Position numbers and translations under genes: made by a program | The notes under the pieces: model-generated | The model's input: the letters and a program-made list of their open reading frames with translations, nothing else | What the model was told of the DNA's origin: nothing | The model's database searches: none | DNA from: JBGLNJ01 sp034434835 | GTDB lineage: Bacteria > Chloroflexota > Anaerolineae > Fen-1058 | DNA length: 64,000 nt | Assembly: GCA_034434835.1 (NCBI GenBank) | Contig: DAOTXX010000177.1 | Coordinates: 57,827 to 121,826 of the forward strand | Reading direction: 5' to 3' | Part shown: positions 45,687-54,900 of the stretch, piece after piece | Layout: the number at the start of each line of letters is the position of its first letter | How positions within the stretch are numbered: the stretch's first letter is position 1

Positions 45687-45715
45687 TTGACATCATTTCG
45701 TTTTCCACGTATAAT
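45687..45715 (+). promoter_or_regulatory. Consensus promoter of a candidate small RNA
   Basis: TTGACA (45687-45692), 17-base spacer and TATAAT (45710-45715): a perfect sigma-70 promoter directly behind the metK terminator. Confidence 0.88.
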
Positions 45716-45721
45716 CCTTGC

Positions 45722-45882
45722 CAGTTCAAGGATGGAAAACTGCCATGTTGATCGTGATCGCATCTAACCCGCGCAAGCCGTTGCCGCCTGGAAGGTGGTC
45801 TGGGTAGGCTTGCTGCAGCACGTCACGGTCCGGCCTGTATAGCTAGCTCTCCTCAGATCACGACGAGGGAGCTAGTTTTTTT
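45722..45882 (+). ncRNA. Candidate structured RNA or leader of unknown class
   Basis: About 160 bases lie between a perfect promoter and a strong terminator (CTAGCTCTCCTC at 45843-45854 pairs with GAGGGAGCTAG at 45865-45875, one bulged base, then seven T). Inside is a possible 20-codon ORF beginning MLIVIASNPRKPLPP at 45745 and ending GRWSG. I tested it by eye against SRP RNA, T-box and common riboswitch motifs and found no match. It may be an independent small RNA or an attenuated leader of the MazG-like operon. Confidence 0.6.
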
Positions 45883-45925
45883 GTTCAGGTATTGGTACCC
45901 AATACCCAATATCCAATACCCAACT

Positions 45926-46237
45926 ATGGACATTCGACAACTGACTGACGAAATGAACAAGTTTGTCGAGGCGAAGGGTTGGTATCGGCCCGGGTCGCGC
46001 GCCCCCCAGACGCCGCGCAACATTGCGGCGTCGCTTGTCATTGAGGCCGCCGAAGTCCTGGAACATTTCCAGTGGACCGAAGCGCCTCGCCGCCCGGAAG
46101 AGCTGACCGGTGAGTTGGCGGACGTGGCGCTCTATCTGCTTCAACTGGCTTATCTCACCAACATTGATCTGGAACAGGCGATCCTCGACAAATTGGCAGC
46201 GAACTATGGTCGTACCTGGCCGGAGGATGAGGCATGA
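45926..46237 (+). CDS. MazG-like nucleotide pyrophosphohydrolase
   Basis: I chose the ATG at 45926 (MDIRQLTDEMNKFVEAKGW); no ribosome site precedes it, and short CCAATAC-like direct repeats fill 45890-45925. The 103-residue all-alpha product has the MazG-like E-x2-E...E-x2-D motif, seen in EAAEVLEHFQW and GELADVALYLLQLAY. Such proteins remove non-canonical NTPs. The stop overlaps the next start by four bases. Confidence 0.85.
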   Translation: MDIRQLTDEMNKFVEAKGWYRPGSRAPQTPRNIAASLVIEAAEVLEHFQWTEAPRRPEELTGELADVALYLLQLAYLTNIDLEQAILDKLAANYGRTWPEDEA

Positions 46238-46872
46238 GAGTCCTGGCCGTGAGCGACCAGATCGTGGATACGCTTTACCACGCCAAGGTGCGCGAACGGC
46301 TGGGCAAGATTGATCTGATTCTGGGCTGCGGCGACCTACCGTACTATTATCTGGAGTATTTGGAAACGATGCTCGATGCGCCACTGTGCTACGTGCACGG
46401 CAATCACGATCCGTTGGTCGAGTACAGCAGCGATCATGGCACCAAAACCGCGCCAGAGGGCGGCGAGAACATTGACCTGCGGTGTGTGCGGGCTGGCGGT
46501 CTATTGGTGGCCGGCCTGGAGGGGTGCATTCGTTACCGGCCAGATGGCTATCATCAATACACACAGAACGAAATGTTGCTCCGGTCGCTGGCGCTGGTGC
46601 CGGGCCTGAGCATCAATCGGCTTTTGCGCGGACGGTGGCTGGATGTGTTGATCGCCCATTCGCCGCCGCTGGGCATTCATGACGGTCAAGACCATGCGCA
46701 TATCGGCTTTCGCGCGTTCCTCGATGTGATGCGTCTGTTCAAGCCACGTTACTTGCTGCATGGGCATCAGCATCGCAACTATGCGCCGGGGCCTTATGAA
46801 ACAGTGTTTGGTTCGACCACTGTGATCAATGTCCATCCCTATCGAGTCTTGGACATCGAGGTGAACCGATGA
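46234..46872 (+). CDS. Metallophosphoesterase
   Basis: The 212-residue product has the calcineurin-like motifs GCGDLP, YVHGNHDP, AHSPP and HGHQH, with the first Asp in VSDQIVD. It should use two metal ions to hydrolyse a phosphoester; the substrate is not evident. It overlaps genes on both sides by four bases and is thus translated with them. Confidence 0.88.
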   Translation: MRVLAVSDQIVDTLYHAKVRERLGKIDLILGCGDLPYYYLEYLETMLDAPLCYVHGNHDPLVEYSSDHGTKTAPEGGENIDLRCVRAGGLLVAGLEGCIRYRPDGYHQYTQNEMLLRSLALVPGLSINRLLRGRWLDVLIAHSPPLGIHDGQDHAHIGFRAFLDVMRLFKPRYLLHGHQHRNYAPGPYETVFGSTTVINVHPYRVLDIEVNR

Positions 46873-47816
46873 CCTTGCCGCCGACACCTTTCGACGCAGA
46901 CTATTCGGCGGCGCGCAGCAAGGCGTTTTTCAACGCGATCCTGGCGCGGTTGATCGGGCGACCGAACCGGCTCTTGTCATTCGACGAGGTTAAAGACAAA
47001 CTGCGCTTGCGCGGCTCGGTCTATCGCGGCCTCCAGACCGTACCGGTCAAAAACATTATCGGCAGCGTGGATCGCTACCGCGACTTTGACCAGGCGTTTC
47101 TGCCCGCGCAAACTCACACCGCTGACCGCTGGAAGACGATCAACCGATTCTATTACAGCGACGAAGCGTTGCCGCCGGTCAAGTTGTACCAGGTCGGCGA
47201 TGCGTATTTCGTATTGGACGGAAATCATCGAGTGTCTGTGGCGCGCGAGCATGGCGCCGAGTTCATTGATGCTGAGGTGATCCAGGTTCACACACGTGTG
47301 CCACTCACACCCGATGTGAGCGCGGACGATCTCGAGATCCTGGGCGAGTACGATGAGTTTTTGGAACGGACACGACTCGACAAGCTGCGACCCGATCAGA
47401 ACATCCGCCTGACCATCGCGGGCGGTTACGAGACACTGCTGGAACACATTGCAGTCCACCGCTATTTTATGGGGATTGACGAGCAGCGCGAGATCGGCGA
47501 AGAAGAAGCGGTGACGCACTGGTATGACACAGTGTACATGCCTATTGTCGGGGTCATCTGTGCGCAAAACATCCTGGCCGATTTTCCGGGCCGCACCGAA
47601 ACCGATCTCTACCTGTGGTTGATGGATCATTTGCATTACATGCGTGAGACGCAGGGCGAGGTAGACCCGGCGCAGGTCGCGCAAGAATTTGCCGAAGCCT
47701 ACAGCGAGCGCCCCTTGAACAAGCTCCTGCGCACGGTCGCCCAGGCGATTGAAGCGATCGGCGAAGCCGAAGCGCCGCTGCCAGGCCTGGCCGCCGGCCT
47801 CAAGCCAGATGAATAG
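46869..47816 (+). CDS. ParB-like nuclease-domain protein
   Basis: The 315-residue product has a ParB/sulfiredoxin-like core (VKLYQVGDAYFVLDGNHRVSVAREHG in part, with the GNHR signature) at about residues 100-130 and a helical C-terminal half. Proteins of this kind exist in Chloroflexota and may regulate transcription, but no DNA-binding motif is certain. It is coupled to the metallophosphoesterase gene. Confidence 0.65.
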   Translation: MTLPPTPFDADYSAARSKAFFNAILARLIGRPNRLLSFDEVKDKLRLRGSVYRGLQTVPVKNIIGSVDRYRDFDQAFLPAQTHTADRWKTINRFYYSDEALPPVKLYQVGDAYFVLDGNHRVSVAREHGAEFIDAEVIQVHTRVPLTPDVSADDLEILGEYDEFLERTRLDKLRPDQNIRLTIAGGYETLLEHIAVHRYFMGIDEQREIGEEEAVTHWYDTVYMPIVGVICAQNILADFPGRTETDLYLWLMDHLHYMRETQGEVDPAQVAQEFAEAYSERPLNKLLRTVAQAIEAIGEAEAPLPGLAAGLKPDE

Positions 47817-47828
47817 CAGGAGAACACC

Positions 47829-48362
47829 ATGCCGATCGTGACTGTGTTTGGCAGCAATGCCGCTGAAGTGAACGACGCGGGCTACCGGGAAGCCTATGAG
47901 TTGGGACGCTTGTTGGGCCAGGCCGGGTACACCGTTGTGACCGGCGGCTACTATGGCACGATGGAAGCTGTCAGCCGGGGCGCTAAAGAAGCCGGAGCGC
48001 ACGTCATTGGCGTGACGACCTCGCGCTTTGATGACCGGGGCGGCGCGAATCAGTACGTGGACGAGGAAATCAAATTCCCGACCCTGTTTCAACGCCTGCA
48101 CTATCTTGTCACGTGCTCCGATGCCTTGGTGGCCTTGCGCGGCGGCGTGGGGACGCTTTCCGAGGTTGCGCTCACCTGGAGCTTGCTGCAGGTGGGCGAG
48201 ATGCCGCGCAAGCCGTTTGTCCTGGTCGGCCCGCACTGGCGGCAGATCATGGAAACCTACTTTCGTGAATCTACGGTTCGGGAGCCAGATCGAAAGCTGA
48301 TTCGTTTTGCGGCCGATGCGCGCGAGGTCATTTCACTCCTGCGTGGGACGAAGGATAAATGA
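47829..48362 (+). CDS. LOG/TIGR00725-family nucleoside monophosphate phosphoribohydrolase-like protein
   Basis: The 177-residue Rossmann-like protein begins VTVFGSNAAEVND, with GGYYGTMEAVSRGAKEAGAHVIGV (part) and ALRGGVGTLSEVALTW, in which RGGVGTLSE replaces the PGGxGTxxE of LOG cytokinin-type enzymes. GCAGGAG precedes the ATG. It is probably a nucleotide-binding enzyme of nucleotide salvage. Confidence 0.8.
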   Translation: MPIVTVFGSNAAEVNDAGYREAYELGRLLGQAGYTVVTGGYYGTMEAVSRGAKEAGAHVIGVTTSRFDDRGGANQYVDEEIKFPTLFQRLHYLVTCSDALVALRGGVGTLSEVALTWSLLQVGEMPRKPFVLVGPHWRQIMETYFRESTVREPDRKLIRFAADAREVISLLRGTKDK

Positions 48363-48444
48363 AAGGACGAATGACGGAGGACGAAGGATGAATGTTCTTT
48401 CGGCTTTGGTCCCTTGTCCTTCGTCCGACATCGAGGTTGGAGCG

Positions 48445-50331
48445 ATGAGCGAAAAGCCGGTCGGTGGTCAGCGCATGTCACAGCTTTTCGGGCAGACCTT
48501 GCGCGAAGCGCCTGCTGAAGCCGAGGTGGTCTCACATCAACTGTTGCTCCGCGCCGGGTTCATCCGGCAACTGGCAGCGGGTGTGTTCACGTACTTGCCG
48601 CTGGGGTGGCGGTCGCTGCGCAAGATAGAGAACATTCTGCGCGAAGAGATTGAGGCCATCGGCGGGCAAGAGTTAAAGATGCCGGTCGTGCATCCGGCTG
48701 ACCTGTGGCAAGAGACGGGCCGCTGGTACGAGATCGGCCCGGAAATGGCCCGCCTGAGAGATCGCCAGGGGCGCGATATGGCGCTGGCCACACTTGCACC
48801 TGCGCTGCGCGCACGCGCAAGTGCAGGTGTGACGCACGAAGAAGTCGTGGCAGACCTGGCTCGACGCGACATCCGTTCGTATCGCCAACTGCCGCAGTTG
48901 ATCTACCACATACAAACCAAATTCCGCGATGACCCGCGCCCGCGCGCCGGGCTGATCCGTGTCCGCGAATTTGATATGCTCGATAGCTACAGCCTCGACC
49001 GTGACGAGGCCGGGCTGGATCGGCAATATCGAGCGCACTATCAGGCCTATTTCAACATCTTTAATCGGTGCGCGGCGCCGACGATGGCTGTCGGCGCGGA
49101 CGTGGGCATGACACTTGCACCTGCGCTGCGCTCCGGCGCAAGTGCAGGTGTGGGCGGTCAAATGGCGCACGAGTTCATGTACCTCACGCCGATCGGTGAG
49201 GACACGCTGATGCTGTGTGACGCGCCAGCGTGCGGCTACTCGGCCAATCGCCAGGTCGCGCGCTTTATCAAGCCGCCCGCGCCGACAGAAGATATGAAGC
49301 CTGTCGAAAAAGTCGCAACACCCGATACCAAGACGATTGAGGCGCTGGCAGCCTGGCTGAACATTCCCAAATCGCGGACGGCCAAAGCGGTCTTTATGGT
49401 CGCCCACCTGGCCGGGGCCTGGCCTTTGCAAGGCTCTGTCGAAAAGTTTGTCTTTGCCGTCATTCGCGGCGATATGGAAGTGAACGAGACCAAACTCGCC
49501 AACGCGGTCCAGGCCGTGTCACTTCGCCCGGCTACGGATGAGGAAATCCGCGCGATTGGTGCAGAGCCAGGCTATGGTTCGCCGATCGGCGTGCGGAATG
49601 CCATCATCGTGGCCGATGATGCTGTGGCGTCGTCGCCCAACCTTGTCGCCGGCGCCAACGAGCCGGGCTATCACTTCCTCAATGTCAACCTGGGGCGCGA
49701 TTACAAAGCCGACATCGTGACCGACATTGCTGCCGCGTGCGAAGGCGATGGCTGTCCGCAGTGTGGCAAACCTCTGCGCGCCTGGCGCGGGGTCGAGGTC
49801 GGCAATATCTTCAAGTTGGGCACGCGCTACACGCAGGCGTTAGGCGCAACTTTTCTTGACGAGGATGGACAGTCCAAACCGATTGTGATGGGGTCATACG
49901 GCATCGGCCTTGGACGCCTGCTGGCGTGTATCGCCGAAGAACATCACGATGACAATGGGTTGATCTGGCCGGTCACTGTTGCGCCGTATCAAGTTTCGCT
50001 CGTGTGGCTCGGCGGCAGCGCCGAAACGCAGGCCACCGCCGAGCGCATCTATCAGACTTTGCGCGCAGGCGGCGTCGAGGTGCTGTTTGATGATCGAGTG
50101 GCTTCGCCCGGCGTCAAGTTCAACGATGCCGATTTGATCGGCCTGCCGCTGCGCGTCACCGTCAGCGACCGTGCGCTGGCACAAGGCGGCGTGGAACTCA
50201 AGCGGCGCGATCAGGCGGACAAGCGCATCGTGCCAGAAAGCGAATTGCTCGCCGTCGTCCGCGCGGAATTGCAGAGTCTGCATGACGAGATCGCGCGGCG
50301 AGTCGTGCCGGTAGCGTTTCCAGAGGCATGA
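48445..50331 (+). CDS. proS: Prolyl-tRNA synthetase, bacterial type, with two in-frame insertions
   Basis: I chose the ATG at 48445 (MSEKPVGGQRM); ATG 48475 is possible. The 628-residue product has the bacterial ProRS plan: motif 1 (FTYLPLGWRSLRKIE), motif 2 with THEE, a YbaK-like editing insertion (IEALAAWLNIPKSRTAKAVF to VIRGDMEVNETKLANAV), motif 3 (GSYGIGLGRLLACI) and an anticodon-binding end. Extra stretches TLAPALRARASAGV (before THEEVV) and TLAPALRSGASAGV (before GGQMAHEF) interrupt motifs that shape the active site. A second, archaeal-type ProRS gene follows, so this copy may be redundant. Confidence 0.9.
   Translation: MSEKPVGGQRMSQLFGQTLREAPAEAEVVSHQLLLRAGFIRQLAAGVFTYLPLGWRSLRKIENILREEIEAIGGQELKMPVVHPADLWQETGRWYEIGPEMARLRDRQGRDMALATLAPALRARASAGVTHEEVVADLARRDIRSYRQLPQLIYHIQTKFRDDPRPRAGLIRVREFDMLDSYSLDRDEAGLDRQYRAHYQAYFNIFNRCAAPTMAVGADVGMTLAPALRSGASAGVGGQMAHEFMYLTPIGEDTLMLCDAPACGYSANRQVARFIKPPAPTEDMKPVEKVATPDTKTIEALAAWLNIPKSRTAKAVFMVAHLAGAWPLQGSVEKFVFAVIRGDMEVNETKLANAVQAVSLRPATDEEIRAIGAEPGYGSPIGVRNAIIVADDAVASSPNLVAGANEPGYHFLNVNLGRDYKADIVTDIAAACEGDGCPQCGKPLRAWRGVEVGNIFKLGTRYTQALGATFLDEDGQSKPIVMGSYGIGLGRLLACIAEEHHDDNGLIWPVTVAPYQVSLVWLGGSAETQATAERIYQTLRAGGVEVLFDDRVASPGVKFNDADLIGLPLRVTVSDRALAQGGVELKRRDQADKRIVPESELLAVVRAELQSLHDEIARRVVPVAFPEA
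48790..48831 (+). repeat. In-frame palindromic element in proS, copy 1
   Basis: These 42 bases (net gain 39-42) encode TLAPALRARASAGV. The arms CACTTGCACCTGCGC and GCGCAAGTGCAGGTG fold into a hairpin with a wobble and one mismatch. It lies immediately before the THEE motif. Confidence 0.85.
49111..49152 (+). repeat. In-frame palindromic element in proS, copy 2
   Basis: These 42 bases encode TLAPALRSGASAGV and match copy 1 except in the loop (CTCCGGC versus CGCACGC). They lie immediately before GGQMAHEF, the counterpart of the GGSxSHEF signature. Both copies are read in the same frame and direction. Confidence 0.85.
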
Positions 50332-50426
50332 TTCTTCTTACCGCCGAGTGCCAGGCGGTTGGAATCTCTTCGCGTCCTTTGTGTCTTTGCGGTAAAATAG
50401 ACCTATGATTTCGAGAGAGGTTTACA

Positions 50427-51860
50427 ATGCCCGACAAACTCACACCTCGCAGTCAAGATTTCAACAAATGGTACAACGACCTGGTCGTGATGAGCGAGCT
50501 GGCCGATTACGCGCCGGTGCGCGGCTGCATGGTCGTCCGCCCCTACGGCACCGCGCTGTGGGAAAACATCCAGCAGGCGCTGGACAGGCGCTTTAAGGCG
50601 ACCGGCCATCAGAACGCGCTCTTTCCCAGCCTCATCCCGATGAGCTTTTTGGAAAAAGAAAGATCGCACGTGGAAGGCTTTGCGCCCGAGTTGGCCGTTG
50701 TCACACACGGCGGCGGCGAAAAACTCGAAGAGCCGCTGGTCGTGCGTCCCACCTCCGAAACGATCATCGGCCACATGATGGCGCAGTGGATTCACTCGTG
50801 GCGCGACCTGCCGCTGCTGCTCAACCAGTGGTGCGACGTGGTGCGATGGGAGCTGCGCACCAAGCTCTTTATCCGCACGCTCAACTTTTATTGGCAGGAA
50901 GGCCACACGGCGCACGCCACGTCTGAGGACGCGATGGAAGAAACGCGGCGGATGCTCGACGTGTACTATGACTTTGCGGTGGACGATGCGGCCGTGGCGG
51001 TGGCGCCGGGTCGCAAGAGCGAAAGCGAGAAATTTGCCGGAGCCGTGGCTTCGTACAGCCTCGAAGGCATGATGGGCGACAAGAAGGCGCTGCAGGCGGC
51101 GACTTCGCATTTTCTGGGCCAGAATTTTGCCAAAGCTTTCGACATCAAGTACCTGGACAAGACCAACACTCTTCAATACTGCTGGACGACTTCGTGGGGA
51201 CTTTCGACGCGGTTCATCGGCGCGATCATCATGACGCACGGCGACGACCGTGGTCTCGTCCTTCCGCCGAAACTTGCGCCGATTCAGGTCGTCATTGTTC
51301 CGATCTACAAGAGCGAGGACGAAAAGACCCAAGTGCTGGAGGCTGCCGCACGTATCAAGACCATGCTGCAAGAACAGGCGCGGGTCAAGTTGGATGACCG
51401 TGATGAGGTCTCACCGGGCTGGAAGTTTAACGATTGGGAATTGCGGGGCGTGCCGCTGCGGATCGAGATCGGCCCCAAGGATGTGGACCAGGGCCAGGTC
51501 GTGCTGGCGCGGCGTGATGTGCCGGGCAAGGCGGGCAAGTCGTTTGTGCCTCAGGACGGACTGGCTGATGTCGTGACCGAAGTGCTGGGCACAATCCAGG
51601 CAGAGCTTTATCGCCGCTCGCTCCAATTCCGCCAGGAGAACACACAGTGGCCCAAGACCTATGACGAGTTCAAGCAAGTGGTTGAGGATGGCTGGGCCTT
51701 GGCCTGGTGGTGCGGCGATCACGAGTGCGAAGCGCAGATCAAAGAGGACACCAAAGCAACCACGCGCAATATCCCGACCGAACAAGCCGGTGGCGAGGGC
51801 GCGTGCATCCATTGCGGAAAACCCGCTCAAGCGCGAGCGATCTTTGCGCGCGCATACTGA
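50427..51860 (+). CDS. proS: Prolyl-tRNA synthetase, archaeal/eukaryotic type
   Basis: The 477-residue product is a ProRS of the short archaeal/eukaryotic-like (type 3) group: RGCMVVRPYGTALWENIQ, FPSLIPMSFLEKE, VRPTSETIIG, FLWQEGHTAHA-like FYWQEGHTAHAT and the C-terminal zinc-type domain with CGDHECE and CIHCGKPAQARAIFARAY. There is no YbaK insertion. AGAGAGG precedes the ATG. It follows the bacterial-type gene by 95 bases, where a fragment of a widespread TCTTTGCGGT-type repeat occurs. Confidence 0.95.
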   Translation: MPDKLTPRSQDFNKWYNDLVVMSELADYAPVRGCMVVRPYGTALWENIQQALDRRFKATGHQNALFPSLIPMSFLEKERSHVEGFAPELAVVTHGGGEKLEEPLVVRPTSETIIGHMMAQWIHSWRDLPLLLNQWCDVVRWELRTKLFIRTLNFYWQEGHTAHATSEDAMEETRRMLDVYYDFAVDDAAVAVAPGRKSESEKFAGAVASYSLEGMMGDKKALQAATSHFLGQNFAKAFDIKYLDKTNTLQYCWTTSWGLSTRFIGAIIMTHGDDRGLVLPPKLAPIQVVIVPIYKSEDEKTQVLEAAARIKTMLQEQARVKLDDRDEVSPGWKFNDWELRGVPLRIEIGPKDVDQGQVVLARRDVPGKAGKSFVPQDGLADVVTEVLGTIQAELYRRSLQFRQENTQWPKTYDEFKQVVEDGWALAWWCGDHECEAQIKEDTKATTRNIPTEQAGGEGACIHCGKPAQARAIFARAY

Positions 51861-51863
51861 AGC

Positions 51864-51917
51864 GTCAAGACAAAAGACGAAGGACGAAAGATGAGGCCTT
51901 CCATCTTTCGTCCTTTG
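51864..51917. repeat. Inverted repeat between convergent genes
   Basis: GACGAAGGACGAAAGATG pairs with CATCTTTCGTCCTTTGTC. Related ACGAAGGA strings occur at 48364-48430 in front of proS. It may act as a bidirectional terminator, although no T-run follows. Confidence 0.5.
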
Positions 51918-51953
51918 TCATTGGGCATACGGAGCAACCGCAAGGGATTGCCC

Positions 51954-54900
51954 CTACTTGCGCGTGCCACTCACTTTCCGAAAGCGCGGATACTCGATCC
52001 CCTTTTCCGGTTCCTCAATCGCTTCCAACACGAGCGCGTGCTCAATGTTGTCGCCAAAGTCATAGACGTATTCGATCTGCGCGCCCGGCTCCAGGCCCAA
52101 CCCGGCGATGCGAACGCCGTGCGCGGCATACTCGCCCATGGGATCGAGCGCGCCGAAATGCTTGAGGCGCGGTCGCTTGCCTTTGCCGCGCGGCGTGACG
52201 AGCGTAAACTCGCTCAAGTGATCCCACGTGTCCAACTGGAACGCGCTCCTCATCACCTCGTCCAAGTCGCCCAGTGTATGATTCCCCTGCGCTTCGATGA
52301 CAAACTCTTTCTTGCCCCGGCGGGCGCGGAAGCGATACACCTGCCTGCCTTGCTGAGCGGTGAACGGTTTCTCCTCGACCGCGTCTTCACCTGGTTCCTC
52401 GGCAAAGATGTCCAGGAGAGAGCGATGCCCGGATTCCGCGTGGACGATTTGCCAACCGTCCCATCTCATGCGTCCATCGCGTTCCAGCACGGTTGTCCAA
52501 TGATCGCCGGGATAGTCTCGGGCAGAAGGCAGGCGCGCATAGGCTGTCAACAGGCCGCGTTCTGTGCTCAACTCTTCGTCGTGCGTCGCTTCGAGCAGAT
52601 CGTAGAGCACGTCGGCCAGCGCGCGGTTCTGGGATTCAATCTCGGTTTTCCGGCGGCGGCGCTCCGGCTCGTACATCAGTTGAAAGCGACCCTGCCCCCA
52701 ATCCAACACCGTCAACAAGAGGCTATCGCCCCGGCGTGCGCGCACTGAACTCAACCAGGATTTGAGGTCCACCGCCGGAACGTCTGCGTGAGTCATTTCG
52801 CCCAACAGTCCTTGAGCCTGGACACGCTCCGTCGTTGGTTCGGCCAGCATCGGATAGCCCTGCTCATTTTCAAAGGTCGGGGTGATCTGAGGCCCGCCGT
52901 ACGCGCGCACATCACGCAAGAAAGGCCAAAAGTAAGGGTAAAGTGGCACAGCGCCGGAGCTAACCATCTGCCGATCGAGCATGATGCGAAAACGGACACC
53001 TTGCAATGCCAGCCGGGTTGGGATCAGCGTGTTACGATCCAGAAAGACATACGGCCTGCGCTCGTAGGGGTCCCGCACTTGGGCCTCTATGGCCTTGGCG
53101 GGATTCTTGGCCTGAGACGATTTGCGCGCCGATAACTGCCTGACCAACTCGTCCACAGATAGCGGGCCACTCGCCTGAGCGACGAGTTCCTCAATCAAAT
53201 CACTCCAGGTAGGTTCGCCTGCCCGCTTCGCGGCGGTTTTGGCCGCCTGGGCGTCCAGTTGCACTTTGAGCCAATCGAGCGCGCCTTCAGTGCGCCGCCA
53301 GTGATTGAGATGATCAGCAGCGTAAGCGATCGCTTCGTTCTCGTCACCCATGCCGATATACTCTGGCTTGTCCTTGGGCATCCGTTTCTGGCCGAGCAAG
53401 TAAGGCGGGACGTGCGGGTTTTGTCGGAGCGCGCTCCGAAGCGCCCGGTTGGCCTGATCGGACACCCCGCGCTTGCGAAACTCGAGCAGCGCTCGTGTAT
53501 AGCCCCACTGCGCAGACCATTCACCCCGATACTTGTTGAGCAGCTTGAGTGCGTCGGCATCGCGATCCATCGTCACCAAGAGATCGAGCGCCAGGTAGCG
53601 CACACCTTGATTGTCATTGGGATTCAGGCGCAGCATCTCAGTGTAATGGGCGAGGGCCTCGTCCTTGCGGTCTAAACGCCAAAGGGTATCGGCCAGGCCC
53701 TGACGAGCGCGCATGTAGGGGCGCGTCTCCAACACTCCCCAAAAGCTGCCCATCAACTCTCCAAAGTGCTGGCCGAGCGCGCGCTCGCCGGCAGCCACAC
53801 CCTGCTGATAAAGCTCGAGGGCGCGGCCGACGGTATCAGCCTCTTCTTCGGCCAGCAACACATATGCGTCGGCGCAATCGGGCGAGACGGACAAAGCCTT
53901 GTGCGCCAGGGCGATTCGTTTGGCGGGATTCTGCGCTTCCCATGCCTGGTACATCAGGTCTTGGGCCTTGCGCAATTGGGGATCAGCCCAGAGCGATTCA
54001 CCGCCCATCTGGCGTGTCATCGCCGCCATTTGGCCTTCCATCATACGGCGATCAAGGAATGGCACCTCGTCTTCTTCATCCTGCTCGCTATGCCAGTCAG
54101 CAGTCACGGCTGGCTCGAGCGCGCGATCGAGCGTGCCGGCCGGATAACGAATGATCACCGTGACTTGGCCTTCAGAAGTCGAGACTGGGATAGAGGCTTC
54201 GGCCGGCAGATAATCTCCGCGTCCATCGGGCCGCAAATACTCTCGGACAAAGAGGGGAATGGCGCGCAAGGCAGCCTGATACCAGATCAACTCTTGGCGA
54301 TCAGGCCGCAGCACTTGTCCAGCGCGAGTAAAGATCATGGGCACAGGGATGGCGTTCTCGTCGGGCACCGGCCAATGGTATCGTTCCATCGCGTCGAGAT
54401 CGTCAAACGCAACATGCATGGCCTCGTTAAACAACAACGAATGACCGCCACTTTCGGGAATGGCTTCCATGACGTCGCCCGTTTCGCCGGAAGCCATCCG
54501 TCGAAAGTCCTCCCACGTCGCGTTCACCGAAAGGCCATACTCGATGCCGGCGTTACCCATCACCGAAACGTACTTGACGTCCCCCGTCGAAAGTTGCACC
54601 GCCAGCGCTTGCGAGTTGGTCAGCTTGATCCACGGGGCTGCACGATAGAACTCGGTCGCCGCAGCAAACAGTTCGCCTGCCAAATCCGGTGTGACCCCTT
54701 CGACGGAGAGCAACCCGGGGAGTTCTGGCTCGTCACCTCGCATGTGGTTCTCCAGGTCGGCCACGATCTGGTACAGTTCTTGGGGGGTATCCATCTGCGC
54801 GCACGTCACGCCAATTTCGGCCAGCGGCTGAGCCAGCGCTGTCACCCAACTGTTGTCGGGAAACGTGATGGTTTGTGGGCGATGCGGCTTTATACCCTGG

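Noticed and set aside
45722..45882. SRP (4.5S) RNA
   Set aside because: The conserved GGAAGCAGC-type loop of SRP domain IV is absent.
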